Below are positions 30,211 to 40,050 of a DNA stretch of 64,000 nt, one piece after another (position 1 is the first letter of the stretch; the number at the start of each line of letters is the position of its first letter). The notes beneath the pieces are model-generated. The model had not been told where the DNA came from. It saw nothing but the letters and a program-made list of their open reading frames with translations, and did not search any database. Source of the stretch: Aporrectodea caliginosa. Lineage: Eukaryota; Annelida; Clitellata; Crassiclitellata; Lumbricidae. Where the stretch lies: assembly GCA_020284085.1 (NCBI GenBank), contig JACEVL010000290.1, forward strand, positions 164,001 to 228,000. The letters run 5' to 3'. Both the position numbers and the translations under genes were made by a program.

Positions 30211-31701
30211 ATGAACCCGTTCTCCCTGCCCGCAGCACCCCGCAAATTTCAGATGTACGTCGGCGGCCAGTTCACGGACGGCGCGTCGGGCCAGACGATG
30301 ACGCGCCACAGCCCGGGCCACGGCGCGGCCGTCGCGCAGTGGCCGTCCGGCGTCGGTGAGGACGCGCAAGCGGCCATCACCGCGGCGCGCGAGGCTTTCG
30401 ACACCGGACCCTGGCCGCGCCTGAGCGCGGGCGCGCGCGCTGCCTTGCTCTTCAAGGTCGCGGACCTCATCGAGCGCCACGCACAGGAGCTGGGCCTGAT
30501 CGAATGCCTGGAAACCGGCAAGCCGATCACCCAGGCCATCGGCGAGATTCGCGGCGCGGTGGACGTCTGGCGCTTTGCCGCCGGCGCGGCGCGGGTGATG
30601 CGGGGCGAGGCGTACAACAACCTCGGCGATCGCGTATTGGCCATCGTGCTGCGCGAGCCGATCGGCGTCGTGGGCGTCATCACGCCGTGGAACTTCCCCT
30701 TCTTCATCCTCGCGGAGCGCTTGCCCTTCATTCTGGCTGCGGGGTGCACGGCGGTCGTCGAAACCCTCCGGAGGCCACCAGCGGCTCCACGCTGAAACTC
30801 TGCGCGCTCCTGCACGCGGCGGGTGTTCCCGCCCGGCGTGGTGAACGTCGTGACCGGCAGGGGGCCCGTGGTCGGGCAACAGCTGCTCGACAGCGACAGG
30901 ATCGACATGCTGCCCTTCACCGGCAGCCCCGCAATCGGCACGCTGATCCAGCAATTGGCCGCCGAGCGCCACTGCCCCGTGACGCTGGAGCTGGGCGGGA
31001 AAAGCCCGCAAATCATCTTTGCCGACGCCGACCTGGACGATGCGGCCGACGGCGTGGCCTTCGGCATGGCGTTCAACGCGGGGCAATGCTGTGTCGGCGG
31101 CAGCCGCCTGGTGGTGCAACGCTCGATCGCCGAGGCCTTCACCGAAAAGCTCGCGCAAAAGATGCGCCGCATCCGCGTGGGCGACCCGCTGAACGCGCAG
31201 ACCCAGGTGGGCGCGTTGTTCGACGAGGCCCACATGCACAAGGTGCTGGGCTACGTGCAGGAGGGCGTGCGAATGGGTGCGCACGTCGTATGCGGCGGCG
31301 CGCGCACCGGCGACCACGCCGGCTACTTCGTGCAACCCACGCTGCTGACGAACGTGCAGCCCGCAACGCCGCTGCTGCGCGAGGAGATCTTCGGGCCCGT
31401 GCTCGCCGTCGTCCCCTTCGACGGCTACGAGGAGGCCATCGCGATCGCAAACGACAGCGCGTTCGGCCTGGCGGCGTCGATCTGGACGAAAGACGTCACG
31501 CAGGCGCTGCGCGCCACGCGCCAGGTCAGAGCCGGCCGCGTCTGGGTGAACACCACGCTGGACAACGGCCCGGAGACGCCGCTGGGCGGGATGAAGCAAT
31601 CGGGGCTGGGGCGCGAGGCAGGACTCTCGGGAATCGAGGAATACACCGAGGTCAAAACGGCGCACATCAACCTGCACCCGCGCACGCACTGGATCGCTTG
31701 A
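30211..31701 (+). CDS. Aldehyde dehydrogenase (NAD(P)+)
   Basis: Oxidises an aldehyde to the acid. Full family length (about 495 residues). Motifs: GVVGVITPWNFPF (cofactor/oxyanion region), FTGSPAIGT, LELGGKSPQ (general base Glu), FNAGQCCVGGSR (catalytic Cys), EEIFGPV and the C-terminal PLGGMKQSGLGRE. Frameshifts at about 30765 and 30820 lie in the middle. A 125-bp block (30915-31039) is identical to part of the second aldehyde dehydrogenase at the window end. The neighbouring GMC alcohol oxidase may supply its aldehyde. Confidence 0.85.
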
Positions 31702-31718
31702 GCCCGAGGAGCCTGCCC

Positions 31719-33356
31719 ATGGCATACGACTACATCGTGGTGGGCGCAGGGTCCGCCGGTTGCGCGCTCGCTGCGCGGCTGTCGGAGGACGCCGCGCTCC
31801 AGGTCCTGCTGCTGGAGGCCGGGCCTGCGGACAGCAATCCGTACATCCATCTGCCCGTGGGCTTCTACAGGATGACGGCCGGCCCCCTGACCTGGGGCCT
31901 GAAGACCGCGCCGCAACGGCACGCGCTGGGCCGCGAGATCGCCTACGCGCAGGCGAAAGTGCTGGGCGGTGGTGGCTCGATCAATGCGCAGGTCTTCACC
32001 CGGGGCTGCCCGCAGGATTACGACGCGTGGGAGCGTGCGTTTGGCTGCGCGGGCTGGTCCTTCCAGGACGTGCTGCCGCATTTCATCCGCGCGGAGGACA
32101 ACGACATGCTCGCCGGCGCATGGCACGGCGTGGGCGGGCCGCTGGGTGTTTCCACGCCCTGCGCCGACGCGCTGACCCGGGCCTTCGTGCAGTCTTGCCA
32201 GCAGATGGGAATGCCCTACAACGCGGGACTTCAACGGCCCGTCGCAGGCCGGCGCGGGCGCCTACCAGGACGACGATTCGCGGCGCGCGCCGCTGCTCGG
32301 CTGCGACGGGTTACCTGCGACCGGCGGCCGCGCCAACCTGCGCGTGCGCACCGGTGTCCAGATCCGGCGCATCGTGATCGAGAAGGGCCGCGCGATCGGC
32401 GTGGAAATGATCGTCGCCGGACGCCCCGTGGTGCTGCGCGCCGAGCGGGAAGTGCTGCTCACGTCCGGCGCGATCGGCTCCCCGGCTCATGCTGCTGTCC
32501 GGGCTGGGACCCGCAGACGAACTGCGATGCAGCCGGCGTGGCGGTGGTCGCGGACCTGCCCGAGGTCGGGCGCAACCTGCACGATCACTTCGGCATCGAC
32601 ATCGTCTACGAACTCAGCGGTTCGCACGGCTTCGACAAGTACGCCAAAGCGCACTGGAAGGCCTGGGCAGGGATCGAGTACGCCCTGTTCAGAAAGGGGC
32701 CGGTGGCCTCGAACATCGTCGAAGGCGGTGCGTTCTGGTACGCGGACAAAGCGGCCGCAACGCCCGACCTGCAATTCCACTTCCTCGTCGGCGTGGGCGT
32801 GGAGGAGGGCGTTCCGAAGATCGGGTCGGGTTCGGGCGTGACCCTGAATTCGTATACGCTGCGCCCGCGCTCCCGGGGCAGCGTGACGCTGCGCAGCGCT
32901 GACCCGCGCGATCTGCCCATCGTGGACCCGAACTTTCTGGCCGACCCCTACGACCTCGGGACCTCGGTCGAAGGGGTCCGGCAAAGCCGCGAGATCATGG
33001 CCCAGTCGGCGTTCGCGAAGTACCTGCGGCAGGAACATTTTCCCGGCGGCGGGGTGCGCACGCGGGCGGACCTGGAAAAGTACGCGCGCCAGTACGGCCG
33101 CACCTCGTACCACCCGGTCGGAACCTGCCGCATGGGCGGGGACGCGCAATCGGTGGTCGATCCGCAGTTGCGCGTGCGCGGCATCTGCGGCCTGCGCATC
33201 TGCGACAGCTCGATCATGCCCCGCCTCGTGAGCTCGAATACCAATGCGCCGTCCATCATGATCGGCGAGAAGGCCGCCGAGCTCGTGCGCGGCCGCGCTG
33301 CGTCCAGGTCCCTTGCCGCCGCAGCCATGCAGGGCCATTCGGCGTTAACCCTGTAG
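31719..33356 (+). CDS. GMC family oxidoreductase (choline dehydrogenase-like)
   Basis: FAD-dependent alcohol dehydrogenase of the glucose-methanol-choline family. N-terminal YDYIVVGAGSAGCALAARLS with LLLEAGP (FAD binding), GGGGSINAQVFTRG (GMC signature 1) and, at the C-terminus, SYHPVGTCRMG with the catalytic His, plus SSNTNAPSIMIGEKAAE with the second active-site residue (Asn). About 545 residues once frames are followed. At least three frameshifts (about 32230, 32490, 32510). It starts 17 bases after the aldehyde dehydrogenase, so alcohol to aldehyde to acid is a plausible coupled sequence. Confidence 0.85.
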   Translation: MAYDYIVVGAGSAGCALAARLSEDAALQVLLLEAGPADSNPYIHLPVGFYRMTAGPLTWGLKTAPQRHALGREIAYAQAKVLGGGGSINAQVFTRGCPQDYDAWERAFGCAGWSFQDVLPHFIRAEDNDMLAGAWHGVGGPLGVSTPCADALTRAFVQSCQQMGMPYNAGLQRPVAGRRGRLPGRRFAARAAARLRRVTCDRRPRQPARAHRCPDPAHRDREGPRDRRGNDRRRTPRGAARRAGSAAHVRRDRLPGSCCCPGWDPQTNCDAAGVAVVADLPEVGRNLHDHFGIDIVYELSGSHGFDKYAKAHWKAWAGIEYALFRKGPVASNIVEGGAFWYADKAAATPDLQFHFLVGVGVEEGVPKIGSGSGVTLNSYTLRPRSRGSVTLRSADPRDLPIVDPNFLADPYDLGTSVEGVRQSREIMAQSAFAKYLRQEHFPGGGVRTRADLEKYARQYGRTSYHPVGTCRMGGDAQSVVDPQLRVRGICGLRICDSSIMPRLVSSNTNAPSIMIGEKAAELVRGRAASRSLAAAAMQGHSALTL

Positions 33357-33357
33357 T

Positions 33358-33398
33358 AACCATCTGGTTCTTGGAATACAGTAAATAACTGACTGGTT
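33358..33398. promoter_or_regulatory. Two operator-like palindromes before the sugar ABC operon
   Basis: AACCATCTGGTT (33358-33369) and AACTGACTGGTT (33387-33398) lie in the gap before the ABC transporter genes, 29 bases apart start to start. Their AACCATC / TGGTT half-sites resemble AACCATCCGGATAGTT in front of the TetR gene at 38169, suggesting a shared regulator. Candidate -35/-10 elements (TTGGAA, TAAATA) overlap them. Confidence 0.4.
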
Positions 33399-33481
33399 CA
33401 CGAAGCGGCCCGAGCACGCGCCGCAACGCCGCAACGCAGCCCCATGCGCCGTTGGGGACCTGGCGAATCTGGAGGATGTCC

Positions 33482-34587
33482 ATGCCTTTCATCAAGCGCT
33501 TCATCGCGCAAGAGACCGCCCGGCGCCGGGATCTCATTCTTGCCGGTGCCCACGGCCTCGTCGGAGCCGCTGCGGGAGTGGGCCTCGTGTCCGCGTTCGC
33601 CCGGAACGAACCCCCGCTGGCCTGGAGCTACCGCGACCGCAGCAACCCCTATTGGCACGCCGTCGTGTCGGGCGCGGAGTCCTTCATGGAGGACAACGGC
33701 CACAAGAAGTCCGAGTTGCTGCACCTTCTGAACAATGGCAGCTCGGAGAAGTCGCTTGCGGACATCAAGGCCCTGCTGTCCAAGACCGGCGGAAAGGTGG
33801 CGATCGCCTGCGACGCAAACGATGCGCCGAACTGCCGCCCGGTGGTCGAGGCGGTACAAAGGGCGGGCGGCCATGTGGCGACCGTCTGGAACAAGCCCGA
33901 CGATCTGCACCCCTGGGACTTCGGCGACAACTGGGTCTCGCACATGACCTGGTCGGACGAAGGCCCGCAGAGCAGACCGCGCGCATCTTGTTCCAGGCAA
34001 TGGGCGGCAAGGGGGCCATCGTCGGCGTTGGCGGTATCGCGGCGAATAATCCCGCAATCGAACGCCACCGGGGCGTGATGAGGGCCCTCAAGGACTTTCC
34101 CGGAATCCGCCTGCTGGACTACCAACCGGCGGACTGGGCCACGCAGAAGGCGCACCAGGTGATGCAGGGCTTCTTCACGCGCTTCGGCAGCAAGATCACC
34201 GGCGTCTTCTGTGCCAACGACTCCATGGCCTATGGCGTGCTGGAGGCGCTCAGGGCCGAGGGGCTCAAGCTGCCAGTCGTCGCCTACGACGGCACCCCCG
34301 AAGCGACCGAGCTCGTGCTCCGGGGCGAACTGCTCGCCACCTGCTTCACGAACCCGCATTGGGGCGGCGGAATCACCGCTGCGCTGGCCTACCACGCCGC
34401 CATCGGGACCTTCAAACCGTCCGCGGAACCCAGGGCGCACCGCGAGTTCTACGGCCCGACCATCCTGGTGACGCAAAAGGACGCGGCCGGGTTCAAGAAG
34501 AAATACATCTCGGGAACGCCCAAGTACGACTGGAAGGACTTCTGGGCCCCCGGCCGTGGCCAGATCCAGTACGCCGCGAAGCCGTGA
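33482..34587 (+). CDS. Sugar ABC transporter substrate-binding protein (RbsB-like)
   Basis: Periplasmic-binding-protein fold of the ribose/LacI-related family. It delivers a sugar or polyol to the permeases encoded next. The N-terminus has RRR before a hydrophobic stretch, a Tat-like leader. Core motifs: NPYWHAVVSGAESFMEDNG, GKVAIACDAND, ITGVFCANDSMAYGVLEAL and LPVVAYDGTPEA, the hinge and sugar-binding segments. A frameshift at about 33968 separates the halves. ATG at 33482 follows GGAGGATGTCC. It overlaps the next gene by ATGA. Confidence 0.8.
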
Positions 34588-35552
34588 TGTCTGCGGCGCA
34601 TCGAAGAGAGCTTCTGCTGCGCTGGGCGCCTGCGCTCGTGCTCCTCGCGTTGCTCGCGGCCTTTTCTGCGGCGCATCCGGACTTCCTCTCGCGCAGCAAC
34701 CTGGGGCGCATCGCGATCGCGTCCGTCCCCGCGCTGATGGTGGCGCTCGGCGTGAGCTTCGTCATCATCATGGGCTCGATCGACCTGTCCATGGAGGGCA
34801 CGCTGTCGACGACGGCCGTGCTGTTCGCCATCGCCTTCAACGCCTGGGGCGGGGAACTCCTTGGCGAGGGTCTGCTCGCGATTCCCGTGGCGCTGCTCGC
34901 CGGTGCCGCGATCGGACTGGTGAATGGCCTGGTGCACGTGAAGCTCAAGATCCCGTCCTTCATGGCCAGCCTGGCCATCGGCTTCGTGGGCATGGGGCTG
35001 TCGGTGTTGCTCACGGGCGGCGCCATCATCAGAGTCAACGACGGGGTGTTCCGCGCACTGCTGTTTCAACGCGTCTGCGGTTTTCCACTGATGGTGTACG
35101 CCGCCATCGGGCTGGTGCTGATCGCCTGGTTCATTCAGCGCAACACGACCCTGGGGCGCAACTTTTACGCGCTCGGAGGCGGCGAGGACATCGCGCATTC
35201 CTGCGGGCTCGACGTGCGCCGCGTGCGCGTGCTGGGATTCGCCTTGGCCGGCGTGTTCTACGCGCTTGGCGCCATTTTCGCCGTGGCCCGGGGCGGCATG
35301 GCCGAATCGCTGACGGGGTCGAACTACATGTTCCTGGGCATCACGTCCGTGGCCGTCGGCGGCACCTCGCTGATGGGCGGCAACGGCGGCGTGTGGAACA
35401 CCGTCGCCGGCGTGCTGATCGTCAACGTGATCGTCAACGGCATGGTGGTGCTGGGTCTGCCCCATTTCATTCAGGACGGTGTGCTCGGCGTGCTGATCAT
35501 CGCCGCGGTCGTGCTCTCGACGAATCGCAAGTCCTCCGCGCTGGTGAAGTGA
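34587..35552 (+). CDS. Sugar ABC transporter permease (RbsC-like)
   Basis: Intact 321-residue membrane protein with about eight to ten hydrophobic segments. Signatures: SFVIIMGSIDLSMEGTLS (conserved GxIDLS loop of BPD_transp_2 permeases), NGLVHVKLKIPSFMASLA (cytoplasmic loop contacting the ATPase) and GGTSLMGGNGGVWNTVAGVL. Start overlaps the binding-protein stop; end overlaps the GTG start of the ATPase. Confidence 0.9.
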   Translation: MSAAHRRELLLRWAPALVLLALLAAFSAAHPDFLSRSNLGRIAIASVPALMVALGVSFVIIMGSIDLSMEGTLSTTAVLFAIAFNAWGGELLGEGLLAIPVALLAGAAIGLVNGLVHVKLKIPSFMASLAIGFVGMGLSVLLTGGAIIRVNDGVFRALLFQRVCGFPLMVYAAIGLVLIAWFIQRNTTLGRNFYALGGGEDIAHSCGLDVRRVRVLGFALAGVFYALGAIFAVARGGMAESLTGSNYMFLGITSVAVGGTSLMGGNGGVWNTVAGVLIVNVIVNGMVVLGLPHFIQDGVLGVLIIAAVVLSTNRKSSALVK

Positions 35553-37057
35553 GCCATGTAATTGCGCAAACTTGAAAAAAACGTTCCCCGGCGTGCACGC
35601 GCTCAAGGGCATCGACTTCAGCGTCCGAAAGGGCGAGGTGGTCGGCTTGGTCGGCGAGAACGGCGCAGGCAAATCGACGCTGATGAAGGTGATCTACGGC
35701 GCCTGCAACACGCGACGGCGGCGCCGTGCTGGTCAACGGCGAGCCCGCGCGCTTCAACACCCCCGCGAAGCGATGCTCAAGGGCATCGGCATGGTGTTTC
35801 AGGAGCAGTCGCTGATCCCGAATCTGTCGGTGATGGAGAACATCTTCCTGGGCTTTGAGCAGCCTTTCGTGCGCTTTGGCGTGATCCACTGGAAGCGCAT
35901 GGCGGCCGCCGCAAGGCAGCAGCTCGCGAAGGTGCATCTGGCCGTCGATCCGCGCACGACGACCTCCAGGCTGTCCTTCGCGCAGCGCCAGATGGTCGAA
36001 CTGGCCAAGGTCCTGGCGCTCGGGGATCGGGTGGCGGGAGACCTCGTCATCTTGCTCGACGAGCCGACCTCCGTGCTGTCCAAGGACGAGGTGCAGTTGC
36101 TCTTCCAGCGGGTGCGCGAACTGCGCTCGCGCGCCGCCTTCATCTTCGTTTCGCACCGGATCGACGAGGTGATCGACATCTCCGATCGAATCTATGTACT
36201 CAAGGACGGCGCGGTGGTCGACGTCGTTGCGCGCGAGGACGCAGGGCCCGAGCGCATTCAGCGCAAGATGGTCGGCCGCGAGATCAGCAAGGAATACTAC
36301 CGGGAAGAAAAGCAGCGCCCCTGCGGCACCGACGTGCTGCTCGAAGCGAAGGGCCTCGGCTGCAAAAGGCAAATACGAAAACATTTCCTTCCAGCTGCGG
36401 CGCGGCGAGGGTGCTGAGCCTGGTGGGGGCCCCGGCGCCGGCGGCGAACAGATCATGCGCACCGTCTTCGGGATCGAGCGGCCCGATCGCGGCAGCCTGG
36501 AGATCAAGGGAAGGACCGTGCGCCGATTCACTCCGGCGAACGGCGTGGCCCGCGGCGTCGGCTACGTCCCGCGCGAACGCAAGATCGAGGGCATCGTCGC
36601 GGGCATGTCGGTGTGCGAGAACATGACGCTCCCGCAAATGGCCCGGTACAGCGTTGGCGGCGTCATGAAGCGCGCGCTTGAACGGGCCGTCGCGCAGGAC
36701 TGGGTCCGGCGCCTGGAGATCAAAACGCCGTCGGTCGATGCCTGCGCCGGCAAGCTCTCCGGCGGCAATCAGCAGAAGATCGTGCTCGCCAAGTGGCGCA
36801 GCGCGGGCTCCGACATCATCCTGCTCGACCATCCGACGCGCGGCGTCGACGTGGGCGCGAAGGAGAGCATCTACGAAGTCATCCGGGAACTGTGCGCCGA
36901 CGGGTGCGGCGTGCTGCTCGTGGCGGACACGCTCGAGGAGGCCATCGGCCTGTCGCACACGATCGCCGTGCTCAAGGACGGACAGATCCGCCAGTGCTTC
37001 GACTGCGGGCCAGGCCGCAAGCCCAGCCTCTTCGACCTCGTCCATTCCATGACCTGA
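35549..37057 (+). CDS. Sugar ABC transporter ATP-binding protein (RbsA/MglA-like, two ABC domains)
   Basis: Dual-cassette ATPase of carbohydrate importers. First domain: GENGAGKSTLMK (Walker A), SFAQRQMVELAKVLA (degenerate signature), LVILLDEPTSVLS (Walker B). Second domain: weak Walker A-like glycine stretch, then LSGGNQQKIVLAKW (signature) and IILLDHPTRGVDVGAKE (Walker B with His in place of the usual Glu). The likely start is GTG 35549 overlapping the permease stop, with a frameshift in the A-run at about 35575. More shifts lie near 35715, 35750 and 36360. About 500 residues, the family length. Confidence 0.8.
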
Positions 37058-37070
37058 GAGGGGGGCAGCC

Positions 37071-38017
37071 ATGCACTTCGACCGGCTTCGGCCGCACTTG
37101 CCCTGGATCACGCTGGTGCTGCTGACACTCGCGGTCGGCGCGATCGAGCCGGGATTCCTCGCACCGACGAACCTCATCGGGATGGTGGCGGACATCTCGA
37201 CGCTGTTCGTCCTGGCCCTCAGAATCACGCTGGTCATCTACATCGGCGGAATCGACCTGTCGGCCCAGTCCGTCGCCAACATGACGACCGTGCTGTTCAC
37301 GCTCGCGCTGCCCGTGCTCGGTGTCTGGTCGGCGCCGGGCGTGCTCCTTGCGGGCGCGGCGCTGGGATTCGCCTCGGGCCATGCGACGACCCGACTGAAA
37401 CTGCCCTCGTTCATCGCCACGCTGGCGCTCAGCGGCGTGGCGATCTCGGTGAGCCAGTACGCGTCCGGCCAGCAAGCGGTCTACATGGACGCGAAGCTGC
37501 GCGACGCCACGTTCGGCTGGGTCATCGGCAGCACCGCAGGCGTACCAGGAACGAGATCTTCATCGCGGCTGCGCTGCTGCTCGTGCTGCTGTTCGTCGAG
37601 CGGCGCACGCGGCTGGGACGAGGCGCTGAAGGCCATCGGCGCCGGCGAGCCCGCCGCGCGCGCGTCCGAGGCTGCGGGTGGACCACTACAAGATCATCGT
37701 CTACGCGCTCGCCGGCCTGATTTCCGCCTTTGCCGGGCTGCTCTTCGCAGTGAAGCTCGCGGGGGGGCGCGCCGAACATCGCCGAAGGCTTCCTGCTGCC
37801 GGCGATCGTGGCCGTCCTCCTGGGCGGCACGCCGCTGACGGGCGGGGTCGGTGGCGTGCTCAATACCTTGATCGGTGCGCTCACCGTGGCCGTAATCAGG
37901 ACTGCAATGGTGTACCTGGAGGTGCCGGCACGGCGCAACCAGATCGTTTTCGGCAGCGTGCTCATCGTGGCCATCGCGCTGACGATCGACCGCACGAAGC
38001 TCGCCGTCGTGAAGTGA
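37071..38017 (+). CDS. Sugar ABC transporter permease, second subunit
   Basis: Second BPD_transp_2 permease: LVIYIGGIDLSAQSVANMTT (GGIDLS motif), TTRLKLPSFIATLALSG, LLPAIVAVLLGGTPLTGGVGG. Two different permeases flanking a dual ATPase implies a heterodimeric channel. Frameshifts near 37545, 37620, 37670 and 37770 break the second half, but every segment keeps a readable frame. ATG follows GAGAGGGGGGCAGCC. Last gene of the transporter operon. Confidence 0.8.
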
Positions 38018-38089
38018 GCGATGCCGCCGGATTCGACCCGGCACCGCTTGGCGGCTTGCGCTTGCCGGCATCTGCCCGCGCCACGGAGA

Positions 38090-38105
38090 AACCATCCGGA
38101 TAGTT
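38090..38105. promoter_or_regulatory. Operator-like palindrome before tetR
   Basis: AACCATCC/GGATAGTT, a 16-bp near-perfect palindrome (one mismatch per arm) 64 bases before the TetR start. It probably serves autoregulation and shares the AACCATC half-site with the palindromes at 33358. Confidence 0.45.
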
Positions 38106-38168
38106 ATCGTCGGCTGCGGGGGCGAAAGCCGCTACCATCTCCCCGTTCGCAACAACCCGGTGACCGCA

Positions 38169-38819
38169 ATGGGCGACAAGTTTCCGTTCCGCGCCAGAAA
38201 CCCTGAGCACACGAAGCAACTGATCCTCGACGCCGCCCGGGTTGAATTCTCACGCGCCGGACTGGCTGGCGCGCGCGTCGACAGGATCGCGGAAACATCC
38301 GGCGCCAACAAGCGCATGATCTACCACTACTTCGGCAGCAAGGAGCAGTTGTTCACCGCCGTGATCGAGGACGCTTACAGCCGCATCCGCGGCCAGGAGA
38401 TGCAACTCAACCTGGACGCACTGGCACCGCAGGAGGCCATCCGGCAGTTGGTCGAGTTCACTTGGGAGTACTACCTTGCCAACCCCGAATTCATTACCCT
38501 GGTGAACAGCGAGAACCTGCACCAGGCCCGGCACATCGCCGGGAACCGCGAATTGCGCAAGCTGCAGAAGGCCTACGTCGAAACGGTCGAGAAGATCCTG
38601 CAGCGCGGTGAGGCGGCCGGCGTGTTCCGCTCCGGGATCGACGCCCTGCAGCTGTGCATCACGATTGCCGCGATCGGCTTTTACTATCTGACCAACCGCC
38701 ACACCGGCAGCGTTATCTTTGGCTTCAACTTCACCAGCCGCAAGGCACTGGCGGCGCGCATCGAATTCAACGTCGAAACCATCATGCGGATGGTTCTTGC
38801 GTGTCCCGACAGAGCCTGA
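38169..38819 (+). CDS. TetR/AcrR family transcriptional regulator
   Basis: Intact 216-residue repressor-type protein. The N-terminal helix-turn-helix reads ARVEFSRAGLAGARVDRIAE, then SGANKRMIYHYFGSKEQLF, the canonical TetR recognition helix and its YYHFxSKExL motif. The ligand-binding C-terminal domain (residues about 75-216) contains NRHTGSVIFGFNF. Same direction as and directly downstream of the sugar transporter, with a palindrome upstream, so it likely regulates that operon and itself. Ligand unknown. Confidence 0.9.
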   Translation: MGDKFPFRARNPEHTKQLILDAARVEFSRAGLAGARVDRIAETSGANKRMIYHYFGSKEQLFTAVIEDAYSRIRGQEMQLNLDALAPQEAIRQLVEFTWEYYLANPEFITLVNSENLHQARHIAGNRELRKLQKAYVETVEKILQRGEAAGVFRSGIDALQLCITIAAIGFYYLTNRHTGSVIFGFNFTSRKALAARIEFNVETIMRMVLACPDRA

Positions 38820-38827
38820 TGCGCTGC

Positions 38828-38845
38828 CCCGCAAATACTTGCGGG
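38828..38845 (+). terminator. Hairpin after tetR
   Basis: CCCGCAA-ATAC-TTGCGGG, perfect 7-bp stem 9 bases after the tetR stop. There is no clear T-run, so it is either a weak bidirectional terminator or an mRNA-stabilising hairpin. A convergent gene begins just beyond. Confidence 0.4.
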
Positions 38846-38853
38846 AGGGCGGC

Positions 38854-39090
38854 TCATCGCCGTGACGCAATGGCGATCCACACGCCCAGTGCCACGGGCG
38901 CCAGCGGCCACCACTGGTGCACGAACCACCACGACACCACACCGTGCCGCACCATCAGGATCATGAGCCCACCGCCGATGAGCGCCGCGACAAAGATGAA
39001 CCGGCGCAGCGGCATGCCCGCCAGTCGCAGTTTGCCCTCCTTGCCGGCCGCACTCTGCGAACCCGCAGCGTCGTGATTGTCTTGTGTCAT
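38854..39090 (-). CDS. Small hypothetical membrane protein
   Basis: 78 residues: a polar N-terminus (MTQDNHDAAGSQSAAGKEGK) followed by two hydrophobic segments, FIFVAALIGGGLMILMV and PLAPVALGVWIAIA, with a Trp-rich loop between. GGAGGACGT precedes the ATG, a strong Shine-Dalgarno. No family recognised. It follows the small SD-led ORF at 39126-39215 on the same strand. Confidence 0.6.
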   Translation of the reverse strand: MTQDNHDAAGSQSAAGKEGKLRLAGMPLRRFIFVAALIGGGLMILMVRHGVVSWWFVHQWWPLAPVALGVWIAIASRR

Positions 39091-39125
39091 ACGTCCTCCT
39101 GTCGGCCCCGTGGCCTCCTGCGATT

Positions 39126-39215
39126 CTACCGACTGCCGATAACGACGTAGGACACGATGCTTCCCAGAAACAGCGACAGTCCCAGGAAATGAATGGTTTT
39201 AAGCAAGGTTCTCAC
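39126..39215 (-). CDS. Small SD-led membrane peptide (29 residues) or truncated gene
   Basis: GTG at 39215 follows CAGGAG by five bases. The peptide reads VRTLLKTIHFLGLSLFLGSI, then VSYVVIGSR and TAG: one membrane helix. The sequence resembles the first helix of larger inner-membrane proteins, so it may be a gene cut short by a stop or a join. Alternatively it is a genuine small membrane protein. Confidence 0.4.
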   Translation of the reverse strand: MRTLLKTIHFLGLSLFLGSIVSYVVIGSR

Positions 39216-39370
39216 GGCAACTCCTGTTGATGAAATGAAGGTATTGCGGGAATCCGCCAGCGTCGGCTGTTGCGAAGGCCTTCTCTGTACCTGCCGCTCG
39301 GCCAGGCACGCCAGCCCCCGCCCCAAACAGAACAAGTGTAACGGTTTGCGCGGGGCATGATTGTCGGTTT

Positions 39371-39401
39371 TGAAAACCTCCGGTAAATCTCTGGTAAGAT
39401 C
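39371..39401 (+). promoter_or_regulatory. Candidate sigma-70-type promoter for the GNAT gene
   Basis: TTGAAA (39371-39376) and TAAGAT (39396-39401) with a 19-base spacer, about 65 bases before the acetyltransferase start. Confidence 0.3.
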
Positions 39402-39467
39402 TGCCAAGAAATTCCATGGCCCTGCCAAGATTCCTCGTAGCCAATCGATAGAAAAGGAATACTCTTG

Positions 39468-40001
39468 ATGAAAATCAGAGAAGCAACCCCAAGCGATGCG
39501 GTGGGTATCGCTGCACTACACGCAAGGAGTTGGCGTCAAACGTACCGCGGCGTCCTCACGGATGAGTACCTGGACGAAAAGCTCGCATTGGATCGTTTGC
39601 ACGACTGGCAACTCCGTTTGAGTGCACCCGCGGCGGGTCAATACGTGCTCCTGCTGGAAGCTGATGGTGTTGGTGAAGATGATCTCGTTGGCTTTGCCTG
39701 TGCCTATGGTGCTTACGATCTTGATGCCGGTACTTTGCTGGAAAACCTTCATACGCATCCGGAAAAAAAGCGGCAGGGAGCCGGGCGCCGGCTTCTTCAG
39801 GAAATTGCCCGCTGGTCGCTGGAGCATTCTCCGGAAAGTCCTCTGCACCTGTGGGTCGTCGCGTCCAACCCACTGGCCATTGGCTTCTATCGCCGCATGC
39901 GCGCCGTCGAAGACGCTCAGGCTGTCTGGAATGCCCCGGACGGGTCCCGCGTTCCGGAACTGCGCTATATATGGCGCAATCCGTCTCTGCTTCTGGGTTA
40001 G
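39468..40001 (+). CDS. GNAT family N-acetyltransferase
   Basis: 177 residues with the GNAT fold: N-terminal IREATPSDAVGIAALHARSW, LVGFACAYG (beta 4), LENLHTHPEKKRQGAGRRLL (acetyl-CoA pyrophosphate-binding motif A; R/Q-x-x-G-x-G/A form QGAGRRLL) and LWVVASNPLAIGFYRRM (motif B). Acetylates an unknown amine from acetyl-CoA. AAAAGGAAT precedes the ATG. Intact frame, and lower GC than the genes to its left. Confidence 0.85.
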   Translation: MKIREATPSDAVGIAALHARSWRQTYRGVLTDEYLDEKLALDRLHDWQLRLSAPAAGQYVLLLEADGVGEDDLVGFACAYGAYDLDAGTLLENLHTHPEKKRQGAGRRLLQEIARWSLEHSPESPLHLWVVASNPLAIGFYRRMRAVEDAQAVWNAPDGSRVPELRYIWRNPSLLLG

Positions 40002-40050
40002 CTGGAATGCTTCATGGCCTCAACGGATAGGGGGGCATGAACGATAAATG

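Noticed and set aside
28603..31725. 1040-codon minus-strand ORF
   Set aside because: GC-rich antisense shadow of the epimerase, hydratase and ALDH genes; no family motifs.
30504..33356. 950-codon plus-strand ORF suggesting an ALDH-GMC fusion
   Set aside because: The first part is an off-frame reading of ALDH; only the segment from 31719 is the GMC protein.
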